A DNA stretch of 64,000 bases from Capricornis sumatraensis. Lineage: Eukaryota; Chordata; Mammalia; Artiodactyla; Bovidae. This document shows, piece by piece, positions 33,668 through 46,552 of this stretch. The stretch spans positions 5,084,001 to 5,148,000 of the forward strand of contig NW_027184618.1 in the NCBI RefSeq assembly GCF_032405125.1. Reading direction: 5' to 3'. Position numbers and translations under genes: made by a program. Each line of letters starts with the position of its first letter. Position 1 is the first letter of the stretch. The notes under the pieces were generated by a model, which was given only the letters and a program-made list of their open reading frames with translations, had not been told where the DNA came from and made no database searches.

Positions 33668-36600
33668 ATGAGGGATCCTTTCCCTGCTTTCAATGGGAAA
33701 GAATTCCCGGCGTTCCCGTCGCATCTCAAGAGGAGGCACTCTCAACCGGAAAGGCTAGAGGAACTCCACGGTCGTACCATCATTCCAAGAGTCCCCCATA
33801 TGTCTCAGTCCATTCCAGAGGAACCTCTTTGCCCTGCACTGGCTCATCTCTCACGCCGAGGATCGACTCACACCACGGTGGCACGTGGGACAGCCCTGTG
33901 GGAAAGCCTCGAGGAAAAGCCTCGAGGGAAAACCACAGATCCTTTTATCCACGCCACGGGAAGCGTGACATTGCTGCTACAGCCTGGAAGGAAAGCGCAC
34001 GTGCATGCCCCCACTCGAGATGAGGCCTGACTCCCCTGGGGAGACTCCAGAAGTACCCAAAGATCCATGTCAGCCCCTGAGAGGAATCCTCGGTTCCGGC
34101 CCTGACTCCACACAAGGTTTTTGGCCCCGGTATCGATGGGAGAGGAAACCCGAGAGGCCCCATAGCAACTCGCATGGGGACTGGCCTCTCCTGAGGCCAC
34201 CAGGGCGGGTCCCTGAGGTCCCCGTCGTAACTCGAGAACACCTGCCGCAACTCGAGAAAATCCAGGAAGTTCTCCCTTCCAGGCGAGATGAGGCCTATTT
34301 CCGATGAGGCGTCTGGAGACAAATGACACCTAACCTCTGGAACTTCGAAAGGGTCTTTCACACCCTTGCTGCAACTCAAGAAGTTCACCGCCATACCCGT
34401 CTCCACTCGAGAGGAAGCACGATGGTCCCGCCCACATCCAGAGGAGCCCCGTTTCCCCCTCGTAGCTCGAGATGAGGGATCCTTTCCCTGCTTTCAACGG
34501 GAAAGAATTCCCGGCGTTCCCGTCACATCTCAAGAGGAGGCACTCTCAACAGGAAAGGCGAGAGGAACTCCATGGTCGTACCACCATTCCAAGAGTCCCC
34601 CAGATGTCTCAGTCCATTCCAGAGGAACCTCTTTGCCTTGCACTGGCTCATCTTTCACGCCGAGGATCGACTCACACCACGGTGGCACGTGGGACAGCCC
34701 TTTGGGAAAGCCTCGAGGGAAAGCCTCGAGGGAAAACCACAGATCCTTTGATCCACGCGACGGGAAGCGTGACATTGCTGCTACAGCCTGGAAGGAAAGC
34801 GCACGTGCATGCCCCCACTCGAGACGAGGCCTGACTCCCCTGGGGAGACTCCAGAAGTACCCAAAGATCCATGTTAGCCCCTTAGAGGAATCCTCGGTTC
34901 CGGCCCTGACTCCACACAAGGTTTTTGGCCCCTGTATCGACGGGAGAGAAATCCCGAGAGGCCCCCTAGCAACTCGCATGGGGACTGGCCTCTCCTGAGG
35001 CCACCAGGGCGGGTCCCTGAGGTCCCCGTCGTAACTCGAGAACACCTGCCGCAACTCGAGAAAATCCAGGAAGTTCTCCCTTCCAGGCGAAATGAGGCCT
35101 ATTTCCGATGAGGCGTCTGGAGACTAATGACACCTAACCTCTGGAACTTCGAAAGGGTCTTTCACACCCTTGCTGCAACTCAAGAAGTTCACCGCCATAC
35201 CCGTCTCAACTGGAGAGGAAGCACGATGGTCCCGCCCACATCCAGAGGAGCCCCGTTTCCCCCTCGTAGCTCGAGATGAGGGATCCTTTCCCTGCTTTCA
35301 ACGGGAAAGAATTCCCGGCGTTCCCATCGCATCTCAAGAGGAGGCACTCTCAACCGGAAAGGCGAGAGGAACTCCATGGTCGTACCACCATTCCAAGAGT
35401 CCCCCAGATGTCTCAGTCCATTCAAAGGAACCTCTTTGCCCTGCACTGGCTCATCTTTCACGCCGAGGATCGACTCACACCACGGTGGCACGTGGGACAG
35501 CCCTGTGGGAAAGCCTCGAGGGAAAGCCTCGAGGGAAAACCACAGATCCTTTGATCCACGCGACGGGAAGCGTGACATTGCTGCTACAGCCTGGACGGAA
35601 AGTGCACGTGCATGCCCCCACTCGAGACGAGGTCTGACTCCCCTGGGAATACTCCAGAAGTACCCAAAGATCCATGTCAGCCCCTGAGAGGAATCCTCGG
35701 TTCCGGCCCTGACTCCACACAAGGTTTTTGGCCCCTGTATCGACGGGAGAGAAATCCCGAGAGGCCCCCTAGCAACTCGCATGGGGACTGGCCTCTCCTG
35801 AGGCCACCAGGGCGGGTCCCTGAGGTCCCCGTCGTAGCTCGAGAACACCTGCCCCAACTCGAGAAAATCCAGGAAGTTCTCCCTTCCAGGCAGGATGAGG
35901 CCTATTTCCGATGAGGCGTCTGGAGACTAATGACACCTAACCTCTGGAACTTCGAAAGGGTCTTTCACACCCTTGCTGCAACTCAAGAAGTTCACCGCCA
36001 TACCCGTCTCCACTCGAGAGGAAGCACGATGGTCCCGCCCACATCCAGAGGATCCCCGTTTCCCCCTCGTAGCTCGAGATGAGGGATGCTTTCCCTGCTT
36101 TCAACGGGAAAGAATTCCCGGCGTTCCCGTCGCACCTCAAGAGGAGGCACTCTCAACAGGAAAGGCGAGAGGAACTCCATGGTCGTACCACCATTCCAAG
36201 AGTCCCCCAGATGTCTCAGTCCATTCCAGAGGAAGCTCTTTGCCCTGCACTGGCTCATCTTTCACGCCGAGGATCGACTCACACCACGGTGGCACTTGGG
36301 ACAGCCCTGTGGGAAAGCCTCGAGGGAAAGCCTCGAAGGAAAACCACAGATCCTTTGATCCACGCGACGGGAAGCGTGACATTGCTGCTACAGCCTGGAA
36401 GGAAAGCATAAGTGCATGCCCCCACTCGAGACGAGGCCTGACTCCCCTGGGGAGACTCCAGAAGTACCCAAACATCCATGTCAGGCCCTGAGAGGAATCC
36501 TCGGTTCCGGCCCTGACTCCACACAAGGCTTTTGGCCCCGGTATCGACGGGAGAGGAATCCCGAGAGGCCTCCTAGCACCTCACATGGGGACTGGCCTCT

Positions 36601-37686
36601 CCTGAGGCCACCAGGGCGGGTCCCTGAGGTCCCCGTCGTAACTCGAGAACACCTGCCGCAACTCGAGAAAATCCAGGAAGTTCTTCCTTCCAGGCGAGAT
36701 GAGGCCTATTTCCGATGAGGTGTCTGGAGACTAATGACACCTAACCTCTGGAACTTGGAAAGGGTCTTTCACACCCTTGTTGCAACTCAAGAAGTTCACC
36801 CCCATACCCGTCTCCACTCGAGAGGAAGCACGATGGTCCCGCCCACATCCAGAGGAGCCCCGTTTCCCCCTCGGAGCTCGAGATGAGGGATCCTTTCCCT
36901 GCTTTCAACGGGAATGAATTCCCGGCGTTCCAGTCGCATCTCATGAGGAGGCACTCTCAACAGGAAAGGCAAGAGGAACTCCATGGTCGTACCACCATTC
37001 CAAGAGTCCCCCAGATGTCTCAGTCCATTCCAGAGGAACATCTTTGCCCTGCCCTGGCTCATCTTTCACGCCGAGGATCGACTCACACCACGGTGGCACG
37101 TGGGACAGCCCTGTGGGAAAGCCTAGAGGGAAAGCCTCGAGGGAAAACCACAGATCCTTTGATCCACGCGACGGGAAGCGTGACATTGCTGCTACAGCCT
37201 GGAAGGAAAGCGCACGTGCATGCCCCCACTCGAGACGAGGCCTGACTCCCCTGGGGAGACTCCAGAAGTACCCAAAGATCCATGTCAGCCCCTGAGAGGA
37301 ATCCTCGGTTCCGGCCCTGAATCCACACAAGGTTTTTGGCCCCGGTATCGACGGGAGAGGAATCCCGAGAGGCCCCCTAGCACCTCGCATGGGGACTGGC
37401 CTCTCTTGAGGCCACCAGGGCGGGTCCCTGAGGTCCCCGTCGTAACTCGAGAACACCTGCCGCAACTCGAGAAAATCCAGGAAGTTCTCCCTTCCAGGCG
37501 AGATGAGGCCTATTTCCGATGAGGCGTCTGGAGACTAATGACACCTAACCTCTGGAACTTCGAAAGGGTCTTTCACACCCTTGCGGCAACTCAAGAAGTT
37601 CACCGCCATACCCGTCTCCACTCGAGAGGAAGCACGATGGTCCCGCCCACATCCAGAGGAGCCCCGTTTCCCCCTCGTAGCTCGAG
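33668..37686 (+). repeat. Five diverged monomers
   Basis: Starts 33668, 34472, 35276, 36079 and 36883, with lengths 804, 804, 803, 804 and 804. 33668 has AAAGGCTAGAGG and CCTTTTATCC. 34472 and 35276 share GGCCCCTGTATCG and GAGAGAAATCC, so they are sister copies. 35276 lacks one base at CCATTCAAAGG (about 35422). 36079 has CGAAGGAAAACC, GCATAAGTGCATG and CAAACATCC, features also seen at 37687. 36883 has GGAATGAATTC, CTCATGAGG and CCTAGAGGG. Confidence 0.87.
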
Positions 37687-40600
37687 ATGAGGGATCCTTT
37701 CCCTGCTTTCAACGGGAATGAATTCCCGGCGTTCCAGTCGCATCTCAAGAGGAGGCACTCTCAACAGGAAAGGCGAGAGGAACTCCATGGTCGTACCACC
37801 ATTCCAAGAGTCCCCCAGATGACTCAGTCCATTCCAGAGGAACCTCTTTGCCCTGCACTGGCTCATCTTTCACGCCGAGGATCGACTCACACCACGGTGG
37901 CACGTGGGACAGCCCTGTGGGAAAGCCTCGAGGGAAAGCCTCGAAGGAAAACCACAGATCCTTTGATCCACGCGACGGGAAGCGTGACATTGCTGCTACA
38001 GCCTGGAAGGAAAGCATAAGTGCATGCCCCCACTCGAGACGAGGCCTGACTCCCCTGGGGAGACTCCAGAAGTACCCAAACATCCATGTCAGGCCCTGAG
38101 AGGAATCCTCGGTTCCGGCCCTGACTCCACACAAGGTTTTTGGCCCCGGTATCGACGGGAGAGGAATCCCGTGAGGCCGCCTAGCAACTCGCATGGGGAC
38201 TGGCCGTTCCTGAGGCCATCAGGGCGGGTCCCTGAGGTCCCCGTCGTAACTCGAGAACACCTGCCGCAACTCGAGAAAATCCAGGAAGTTCTCCCTTCCA
38301 GGCGAGATGAGGCCTATTTCCGATGAGGCGTCTGGAGACTAATGACACCTAACCTCTGGAACTTCGAAAGGGTCTTTCACACCCTTGCTGTAACTCAAGA
38401 AGTTCACCGCCATACCCGTCTCCACTAGAGAGGAAGCACGATGGTCCCGCCCACATCCAGAGGAGCCCCGTTTCCCCCTCGTAGCTCGAGATGAGGGATC
38501 CTTTCCCTGCTTTCAACGGGAAAGAATTCCCGGCGTTCCCGTCGCATCTCAAGAGGAGGCACTCTCAACAGGAAAGGCGAGAGGAACTCCATGGTCGTAC
38601 CACCATTCCAAGAGTCCCCCAGATGTCTCAGTCCATTCCAGAGGAAGCTCTTTGCCCTGCACTGGCTCATCTTTCACGCCGAGGATTGACTCACACCACG
38701 GTGGCACGTGGGACAGCCCTGTGGGAAAGCCTAGAGGGAAAGCCTCGAGGGAAAACCACAGATCCTTTGATCCACGCGACGGGAAGCGTGACATTGCTGC
38801 TACAGCCTGGAAGGAAAGCGCACGTGCATGCCCCCACTCGAGACGAGGCCTGACTCCCCTGGGGAGACTCCAGAAGTACCCAAAGATCCATGTCAGCCCC
38901 TGAGAGGAATCCTCGGTTCCGGCCCTGACTCCACACAAGGTTTTTGGCCCCGGTATCGACGGGAGAGGAATCCCGAGAGGCCCCCTAGCACCTCGCATGG
39001 GGACTGGCCTCTCCTGAGGCCACCAGGGCGGGTCCCTAGGTCCCCGTCGTAACTCGAGAACACCTGCCACAACTCGAGAAAATCCAGGAAGTTCTCCCTT
39101 CCAGGCGAGATGAGGCCTATTTCCGATGAGGCCTCTGGAGACTAATGACACCTAACCTACGGAACTTCGAAAGGGTCTTTCACACCCTTGCGGCAACTCA
39201 AGAAGTTCACCGCCATACCCGTCTCCACTCAAGAGGAAGCACGATGGTCCCGCTCACTTCCAGAGGAGACCCGTTTCCCCCTCGGAGCTCGAGATGTCGG
39301 ATCCTTTCCCTGCTTTCAACGGGAAAGAATTCCCGGCGTTCCCGTCGCATCTCAAGAGGAGGCACTCTCAACAGGAAAGGCGAGAGGAACTCAATGGTCG
39401 TACCACCATTCCAAGAGTCCCCCAGATGTCTCAGTCCATTCCAGAGGAACCTCTTTGCCCTGCACTGGCTCACCTTTCACGCCGAGGATCGACTCACACC
39501 ACGGTGGCACGTGGGACAGCCCTGTGGGAAAGCCTCGAGGGAAAGCCTCGAGGGAAAGCCTCGAGGGAAAACCACAGATCCTTTGATCCACGCCACGGGA
39601 AGCGTGACATTGCTGCTACAGCCTGGAAGGAAAGCGCACGTGCATGCCCCCAATCGAGACGAGGCCTGACTGCCCTGGGGAGACTCCAGAAGTACCCAAA
39701 ATCCATGTCAGCCCCTGAGAGGAATCCTCGGTTCCGGCCCTGACTCCACACAAGGCTTTTGGCCCCGGTATCGACGGGAGAGGAATCCCGAGAGGCCCCC
39801 TAGCAACTCGCATGTGGACTGGCCTCTCCTGAGGCCACCAGGGCGGGTCCCTGAGGTCCCCGTCGTAACTCGAGAACACCTGCCGCAACTCGAGAAAATC
39901 CAGGAAGTTCTTCCTTCCAGGCGAGATGAGGCCTATTTCCGATGAGGTGTCTGGAGACTAATGACACCTAACCTCTGGAACTTGGAAAGGGTCTTTCACA
40001 CCCTTGTTGCAACTCAAGAAGTTCACGGCCATACCCGTCTCCACTCGAGAGGAAGCACGATGGTCCCGCCCACATCCAGAGGAGCCCCGTTTCCCCCTCG
40101 GAGCTCGAGATGAGGGATCCTTTCCCTGCTTTCAACGGGAAAGAATTCCCGGCGTTCCAGTCGCATCTCATGAGGAGGCACTCTCAACAGGAAAGGCAAG
40201 AGGAACTCCATGGTCGTACCACCATTCCAAGAGTCCCCCAGATGTCTCAGTCCATTCCAGAGGAACATCTTCGCCCTGCCCTGGCTCATCTTTCACGCCG
40301 AGGATCGACTCACACCACGGTGGCACGTGGGACAGCCCTGTGGGAAAGCCTAGAGGGAAAGCCTCGAGGGAAAACCACAGATCCTTTGATCCACGCGACG
40401 GGAAGCGTGACATTGCTGCTACAGCCTGGAAGGAAAGCGCACGTGCATGCCCCCACTCGAGACGAGGCCTGACTCCCCTGGGGAGACTCCAGAAGTACCC
40501 AAAGATCCATGTCAGCCCCTGAGAGGAATCCTCGGTTCCGGCCCTGACTCCACACAAGGTTTTTGGCCCCGGTATCGACGGGAGAGGAATCCCGAGAGGC

Positions 40601-41717
40601 CCCCTAGCACCTCGCATGGGGACTGGCCTCTCCTGAGGCCACCAGGGCGGGTCCCTGAGGTCCCAGTCGTAACTCGAGAACACCTGCCACAACTCGAGAA
40701 AATCCAGGAAGTTCTCCCTTCCAGGCGAGATGAGGCCTATTTCCGATGAGGCCTCTGGAGACTAATGACACCTAACCTACGGAACTTCGAAAGGGTCTTT
40801 CACACCCTTGCGGCAACTCAAGAAGTTCACCGCCATACCCGTCTCCACTCAAGAGGAAGCACGATGGTCCCGCTCACTTCCAGAGGAGACCCGTTTCCCC
40901 CTCGGAGCTCGAGATGTCGGATCCTTTCCCTGCTTTCAACGGGAAAGAATTCCCGGCGTTCCCGTCGCATCTCAAGAGGAGGCACTCTCAACAGGAAAGG
41001 CGAGAGGAACTCAATGGTCGTACCACCATTCCAAGAGTCCCCCAGGTGTCTCAGTCCATTCCAGAGGAACCTCTTTGGCCTGCACTGGCTCATCTTTCAC
41101 GCCGAGGATCGACTCACACCACGGTGGCACGTGGGACAGCCCTGTGGGAAAGCCTCGAGGGAAAGCCTCGAGGGAAAACCACAGATCCTTTGATCCACGC
41201 GACGGGAAGCGTGACATTGCTGCTACAGCCTGGAAGTAAAGTGCACGTGCATGCCCCCACTCGAGACGAGGCCTGACTCCCCTGGGGAGACTCCAGAAGT
41301 ACCCAAAGATCCATGTCAGCCCCTGAGAGGTATCCTCGGTTCCGGCCTTGAATCCACACAAGGTTTTTGGCCCCGGTATCGACGGGAGAGGAATTCCGAG
41401 AAGCCCCCTTGCAACACGCATGGGGACAGGCCTCTCCTGAGGCCACCAGGGCGGGTCCCTGAGGTCCCCGTCGTAACTCGAGAACACCTGCCGCAACTCG
41501 AGAAAATCCAGGAAGTTCTCCCTTCCAGGCGAGATGAGGCCTATTTCCGATGAGGCGTCTGGAGACTAATGACACCTAACCTCTGGAACTTCGAAAGGGT
41601 CTTTCACACCCTTGCGGCAACTCAAGAAGTTCACCGCCATACCCGTCTCCACTCGAGAGGAAGCACGATGGTCCCGCCCACATCCAGAGGAGCCCCATTT
41701 CCCCCTCGTAGCTCGAG
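37687..41717 (+). repeat. Five-monomer block, copy 1 (4031 bp)
   Basis: Starts 37687, 38491, 39294, 40110 and 40914, with lengths 804, 803, 816, 804 and 804. The markers are distinctive: GCATAAGTGCATG and GGCCGTTCCTGAGGCCATC in the first; GAGGATTGACTC in the second; ATGTCGGATCC, three 13-bp units and CCCAAAATCC (one base missing) in the third; CTCATGAGG in the fourth; ATGTCGGATCC and GCAACACGCATGGGGACAG in the fifth. The first four monomers repeat 4031-4032 bp downstream; the fifth does not. Confidence 0.88.
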
Positions 41718-44700
41718 ATGAGGGATCCTTTCCCTGCTTTCAACGGGAATGAATTCCCGGCGTTCCAGTCGCATCTCAAGAGGAGGCACTCTCAACAGGA
41801 AAGGCGAGAGGAACTCCATGGTCGTACCACCATTCCAAGAGTCCCCCAGATGACTCAGTCCATTCCAGAGGAACCTCTTTGCCCTGCACTGGCTCATCTT
41901 TCACGCCGAGGATCGACTCACACCACGGTGGCACGTGGGACAGCCCTGTGGGAAAGCCTCGAGGGAAAGCCTCGAAGGAAAACCACAGATCCTTTGATCC
42001 ACGCGACGGGAAGCGTGACATTGCTGCTACAGCCTGGAAGGAAAGCATAAGTGCATGCCCCCACTCGAGACGAGGCCTGACTCCCCTGGGGAGACTCCAG
42101 AAGTACCCAAACATCCATGTCAGGCCCTGAGAGGAATCCTCTGTTCCGGCCCTGACTCCACACAAGGTTTTTGGCCCCGGTATCGACGGGAGAGGAATCC
42201 CGTGAGGCCGCCTAGCAACTCGCATGGGGACTGGCCGTTCCTGAGGCCATCAGGGCGGGTCCCTGAGGTCCCCGTCGTAACTCGAGAACACCTGCCGCAA
42301 CTCGAGAAAATCCAGGAAGTTCTCCCTTCCAGGCGAGATGAGGCCTATTTCCGATGAGGCGTCTGGAGACTAATGACACCTAACCTCTGGAACTTCGAAA
42401 GGGTCTTTCCCACCCTTGCTGTAACTCAAGAAGTTCACCGCCATACCCGTCTCCACTAGAGAGGAAGCACGATGGTCCCGCCCACATCCAGAGGAGCCCC
42501 GTTTCCCCCTCGTAGCTCGAGATGAGGGATCCTTTCCCTGCTTTCAACGGGAAAGAATTCCCGGCGTTCCCGTCGCATCTCAAGAGGAGGCACTCTCAAC
42601 AGGAAAGGCGAGAGGAACTCCATGGTCGTACCACCATTCCAAGAGTCCCCCAGATGTCTCAGTCCATTCCAGAGGAAGCTCTTTGCCCTGCACTGGCTCA
42701 TCTTTCACGCCGAGGATTGACTCACACCACGGTGGCACGTGGGACAGCCCTGTGGGAAAGCCTAGAGGGAAAGCCTCGAGGGAAAACCACAGATCCTTTG
42801 ATCCACGCGACGGGAAGCGTGACATTGCTGCTACAGCCTGGAAGGAAAGCGCACGTGCATGCCCCCACTCGAGACGAGGCCTGACTCCCCTGGGGAGACT
42901 CCAGAAGTACCCAAAGATCCATGTCAGCCCCTGAGAGGAATCCTCGGTTCCGGCCCTGACTCCACACAAGGTTTTTGGCCCCGGTATCGACGGGAGAGGA
43001 ATCCCGAGAGGCCCCCTAGCACCTCGCATGGGGACTGGCCTCTCCTGAGGCCACCAGGGCGGGTCCCTGAGGTCCCCGTCGTAACTCGAGAACACCTGCC
43101 ACAACTCGAGAAAATCCAGGAAGTTCTCCCTTCCAGGCGAGATGAGGCCTATTTCCGATGAGGCCTCTGGAGACTAATGACACCTAACCTACGGAACTTC
43201 GAAAGGGTCTTTCACACCCTTGCGGCAACTCAAGAAGTTCACCGCCATACCCGTCTCCACTCAAGAGGAAGCACGATGGTCCCGCTCACTTCCAGAGGTG
43301 ACCCGTTTCCCCCTCGGAGCTCGAGATGTCGGATCCTTTCCCTGCTTTCAACGGGAAAGAATTCCCGGCGTTCCCGTCGCATCTCAAGAGGAGGCACTCT
43401 CAACAGGAAAGGCGAGAGGAACTCAATGGTCGTACCACCATTCCAAGAGTCCCCCAGATGTCTCAGTCCATTCCAGAGGAACCTCTTTGCCCTGCACTGG
43501 CTCACCTTTCACGCCGAGGATCGACTCACACCACGGTGGCACGTGGGACAGCCCTGTGGGAAAGCCTCGAGGGAAAGCCTCGAGGGAAAGCCTCGAGGGA
43601 AAACCACAGATCCTTTGATCCACGCCACGGGAAGCGTGACATTGCTGCTACAGCCTGGAAGGAAAGCGCACGTGCATGCCCCCAATCGAGACGAGGCCTG
43701 ACTGCCCTGGGGAGACTCCAGAAGTACCCAAAATCCATGTCAGCCCCTGAGAGGAATCCTCGGTTCCGGCCCTGACTCCACACAAGGCTTTTGGCCCCGG
43801 TATCGACGGGAGAGGAATCCCGAGAGGCCCCCTAGCAACTCGCATGTGGACTGGCCTCTCCTGAGGCCACCAGGGCGGGTCCCTGAGGTCCCCGTCGTAA
43901 CTCGAGAACACCTGCCGCAACTCGAGAAAATCCAGGAAGTTCTTCCTTCCAGGCGAGATGAGGCCTATTTCCGATGAGGTGTCTGGAGACTAATGACACC
44001 TAGCCTCTGGAACTTGGAAAGGGTCTTTCACACCCTTGTTGCAACTCAAGAAGTTCACGGCCATACCCGTCTCCACTCGAGAGGAAGCACGATGGTCCCG
44101 CCCACATCCAGAGGAGCCCCGTTTCCCCCTCGGAGCTCGAGATGAGGGATCCTTTCCCTGCTTTCAACGGGAAAGAATTCCCGGCGTTCCAGTCGCATCT
44201 CATGAGGAGGCACTCTCAACAGGAAAGGCAAGAGGAACTCCATGGTCGTACCACCATTCCAAGAGTCCCCCAGATGTCTCAGTCCATTCCAGAGGAACAT
44301 CTTTGCCCTGCCCTGGCTCATCTTTCACGCCGAGGATCGACTCACACCACGGTGGCACGTGGGACAGCCCTGTGGGAAAGCCTAGAGGGAAAGCCTCGAG
44401 GGAAAACCACAGATCCTTTGATCCACGCGACGGGAAGCGTGACATTGCTGCTACAGCCTGGAAGGAAAGCGCACGTGCATGCCCCCACTCGAGACGAGGC
44501 CTGACTCCCCTGGGGAGACTCCAGAAGTACCCAAAGATCCATGTCAGCCCCTGAGAGGAATCCTCGGTTCCGGCCCTGAATCCACACAAGGTTTTTGGCC
44601 CCGGTATCGACGGGAGAGGAATCCCGAGAGGCCCCCTAGCACCTCGCATGGGGACTGGCCTCTCTTGAGGCCACCAGGGCGGGTCCCTGAGGTCCCCGTC

Positions 44701-45748
44701 GTAACTCGAGAACACCTGCCGCAACTCGAGAAAATCCAGGAAGTTCTCCCTTCCAGGCGAGATGAGGCCTATTTCCGATGAGGCGTCTGGAGATTAATGA
44801 CACCTAACCTCTGGAACTTCGAAAGGGTCTTTCACACCCTTGCGGCAACTCAAGAAGTTCACCGCCATACCCGTCTCCACTCGAGAGGAAGCACGATGGT
44901 CCCGCCCACTTCCAGAGGAGACCCGTTTCCCCCTCAGAGCTCGAGATGAGGGATCTTTTCCCTGCTTTCAACGGGAAAGAATTCCCGGCGTTCCCGTCGC
45001 ATCTCAAGAGGAGGCACTCTCAACAGGAAAGGCGAGAGGAACTCCATGGTCGTACCACCATTCCAAGAGTCCCCCAGATGTCTCAGTCCATTCCAGAGGA
45101 ACCTCTTTGCCCTGCACTGGCTCATCTTTCACGCCGAGGATCGACTCACACCACGGTGGCACGTGGGACAGCCCTGTGGGAAAGCCTCGAGGGAAAGCCT
45201 CCAGGGAAAACCACAGATCCGTTGATCCACGCGACGGGAAGCGTGACATTGCTGCTACAGCCTGGAAGGAAAGCATAAGTGCATGCCCCCACTCGAGACG
45301 AGGCCTGAATCCCCTGGGGAGACTCCAGAAGTACCCAAACATCCATGTCAGCACCTGAGAGGAATCCTCGGTTCCGGACCTGACTCCACACAAGGCTTTT
45401 GGCCCCGGTATCGACGGGAGAGGAATCCCGAGAGGCCCCCTAGCAACTCGCATGTGGACTGGCCTCTCCTGAGGCCACCAGGGCGGGTCCCTGAGGTCCC
45501 CGTCGTAACTCGAGAACACCTGCCGCAACTCGAGAAAATCCAGGAAGTTCTTCCTTCCAGGCGAGTGAGGCCTATTTCCGATGAGGCGTCTGGAGACTAA
45601 TGACACCTAACCTCTGGAACTTGGAAAGGGTCTTTCACACCCTTGTTGCAACTCAAGAAGTTCACGGCCATACCCGTCTCCACTCGAGAGGAAGCACGAT
45701 GGTCCCGCCCACATCCAGAGGAGCCCCGTTTCCCCCTCGGAGCTCGAG
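41718..45748 (+). repeat. Five-monomer block, copy 2 (4031 bp)
   Basis: Starts 41718, 42522, 43326, 44142 and 44946, with lengths 804, 804, 816, 804 and 803. It matches copy 1 from about 37.54/41.57 kb to about 40.5/44.5 kb with a few scattered substitutions, for example ACGTCTGG-type and CTCTGTTCC changes near 42140. The second monomer has the G that copy 1 lacks at GTCCCTAGG (about 39035). The 3-prime part of 44142 resembles 36883 more than 40110. The last monomer ends with GGCGAGTGAGGCC, missing two bases. Confidence 0.87.
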
Positions 45749-46552
45749 ATGAGGGATCCTTTCCCTGCTTTCAACGGGAAAGAATTCCCGGCGTTCCAGT
45801 CGCATCTCATGAGGAGGCACTCTCAACAGGAAAGGCAAGAGGAACTCCATGGTCGTACCACCATTCCAAGAGTCCCCCAGATGTCTCAGTCCATTCCAGA
45901 GGAACCTCTTTGCCCTGCACTGGCTCATCTTTCACGCCGAGGATCGACTCACACCACGGTGGCACGTGGGACAGCCCTGTGGGAAAGCCTAGAGGGAAAG
46001 CCTCTAGGGAAAACCACAGATCCTTTGATCCACGCGACGGGAAGCGTGACATTGCTCCTACAGCCTGGAAGGAAAGCGCACGTGCATGCCCCCACTCGAG
46101 ACGAGGCCTGACTCCCCTGGGGAGACTCCAGAAGTACCCAAAGATCCATGTCAGCCCCTGAGAGGAATCCTCGGTTCCGGCCCTGACTCCACACAAGGTT
46201 TTTGGCCCCGGTATCGACGGGAGAGGAATCGCGAGAGGCCCCCTAGCAACTCGCATGGGGACTGGCCTCTCCTGAGGCCACCAGGGCGGGTCCCTGAGGT
46301 CCCCGTCTTAACTCGAGAACACCTGCCGCAACTCGAGAAAATCCAGGAAGTTCTCCCTTCCAGGCGAGATGAGGCCTATTTCCGATGAGGCGTCTGGAGA
46401 CTAATGACACCTAACCTCTGGAACTTCGAAAGGGCCTTTCACACCCTTGCTGCAGCTCAAGAAGTTCACCGCCATACCCGTCTCCACTCGAGAGGAAGCA
46501 CGATGGTCCCGCCCACATCCAGAGGAGCCCCGTTTCCCCCTCGTAGCTCGAG
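45749..46552 (+). repeat. Monomer of the CTCATGAGG subtype
   Basis: It has CTCATGAGG, AAAGGCAAGAGG and CCTAGAGGG as at 36883, 40110, 44142 and 52179, plus private CCTCTAGGG near 46003 and ATTGCTCCTAC near 46051. With the end of the preceding monomer it matches the sequence 6430 bp downstream (52179). The 3-prime side has GTCTTAACTCG near 46306, also seen at 24046 and 52179. Confidence 0.86.
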
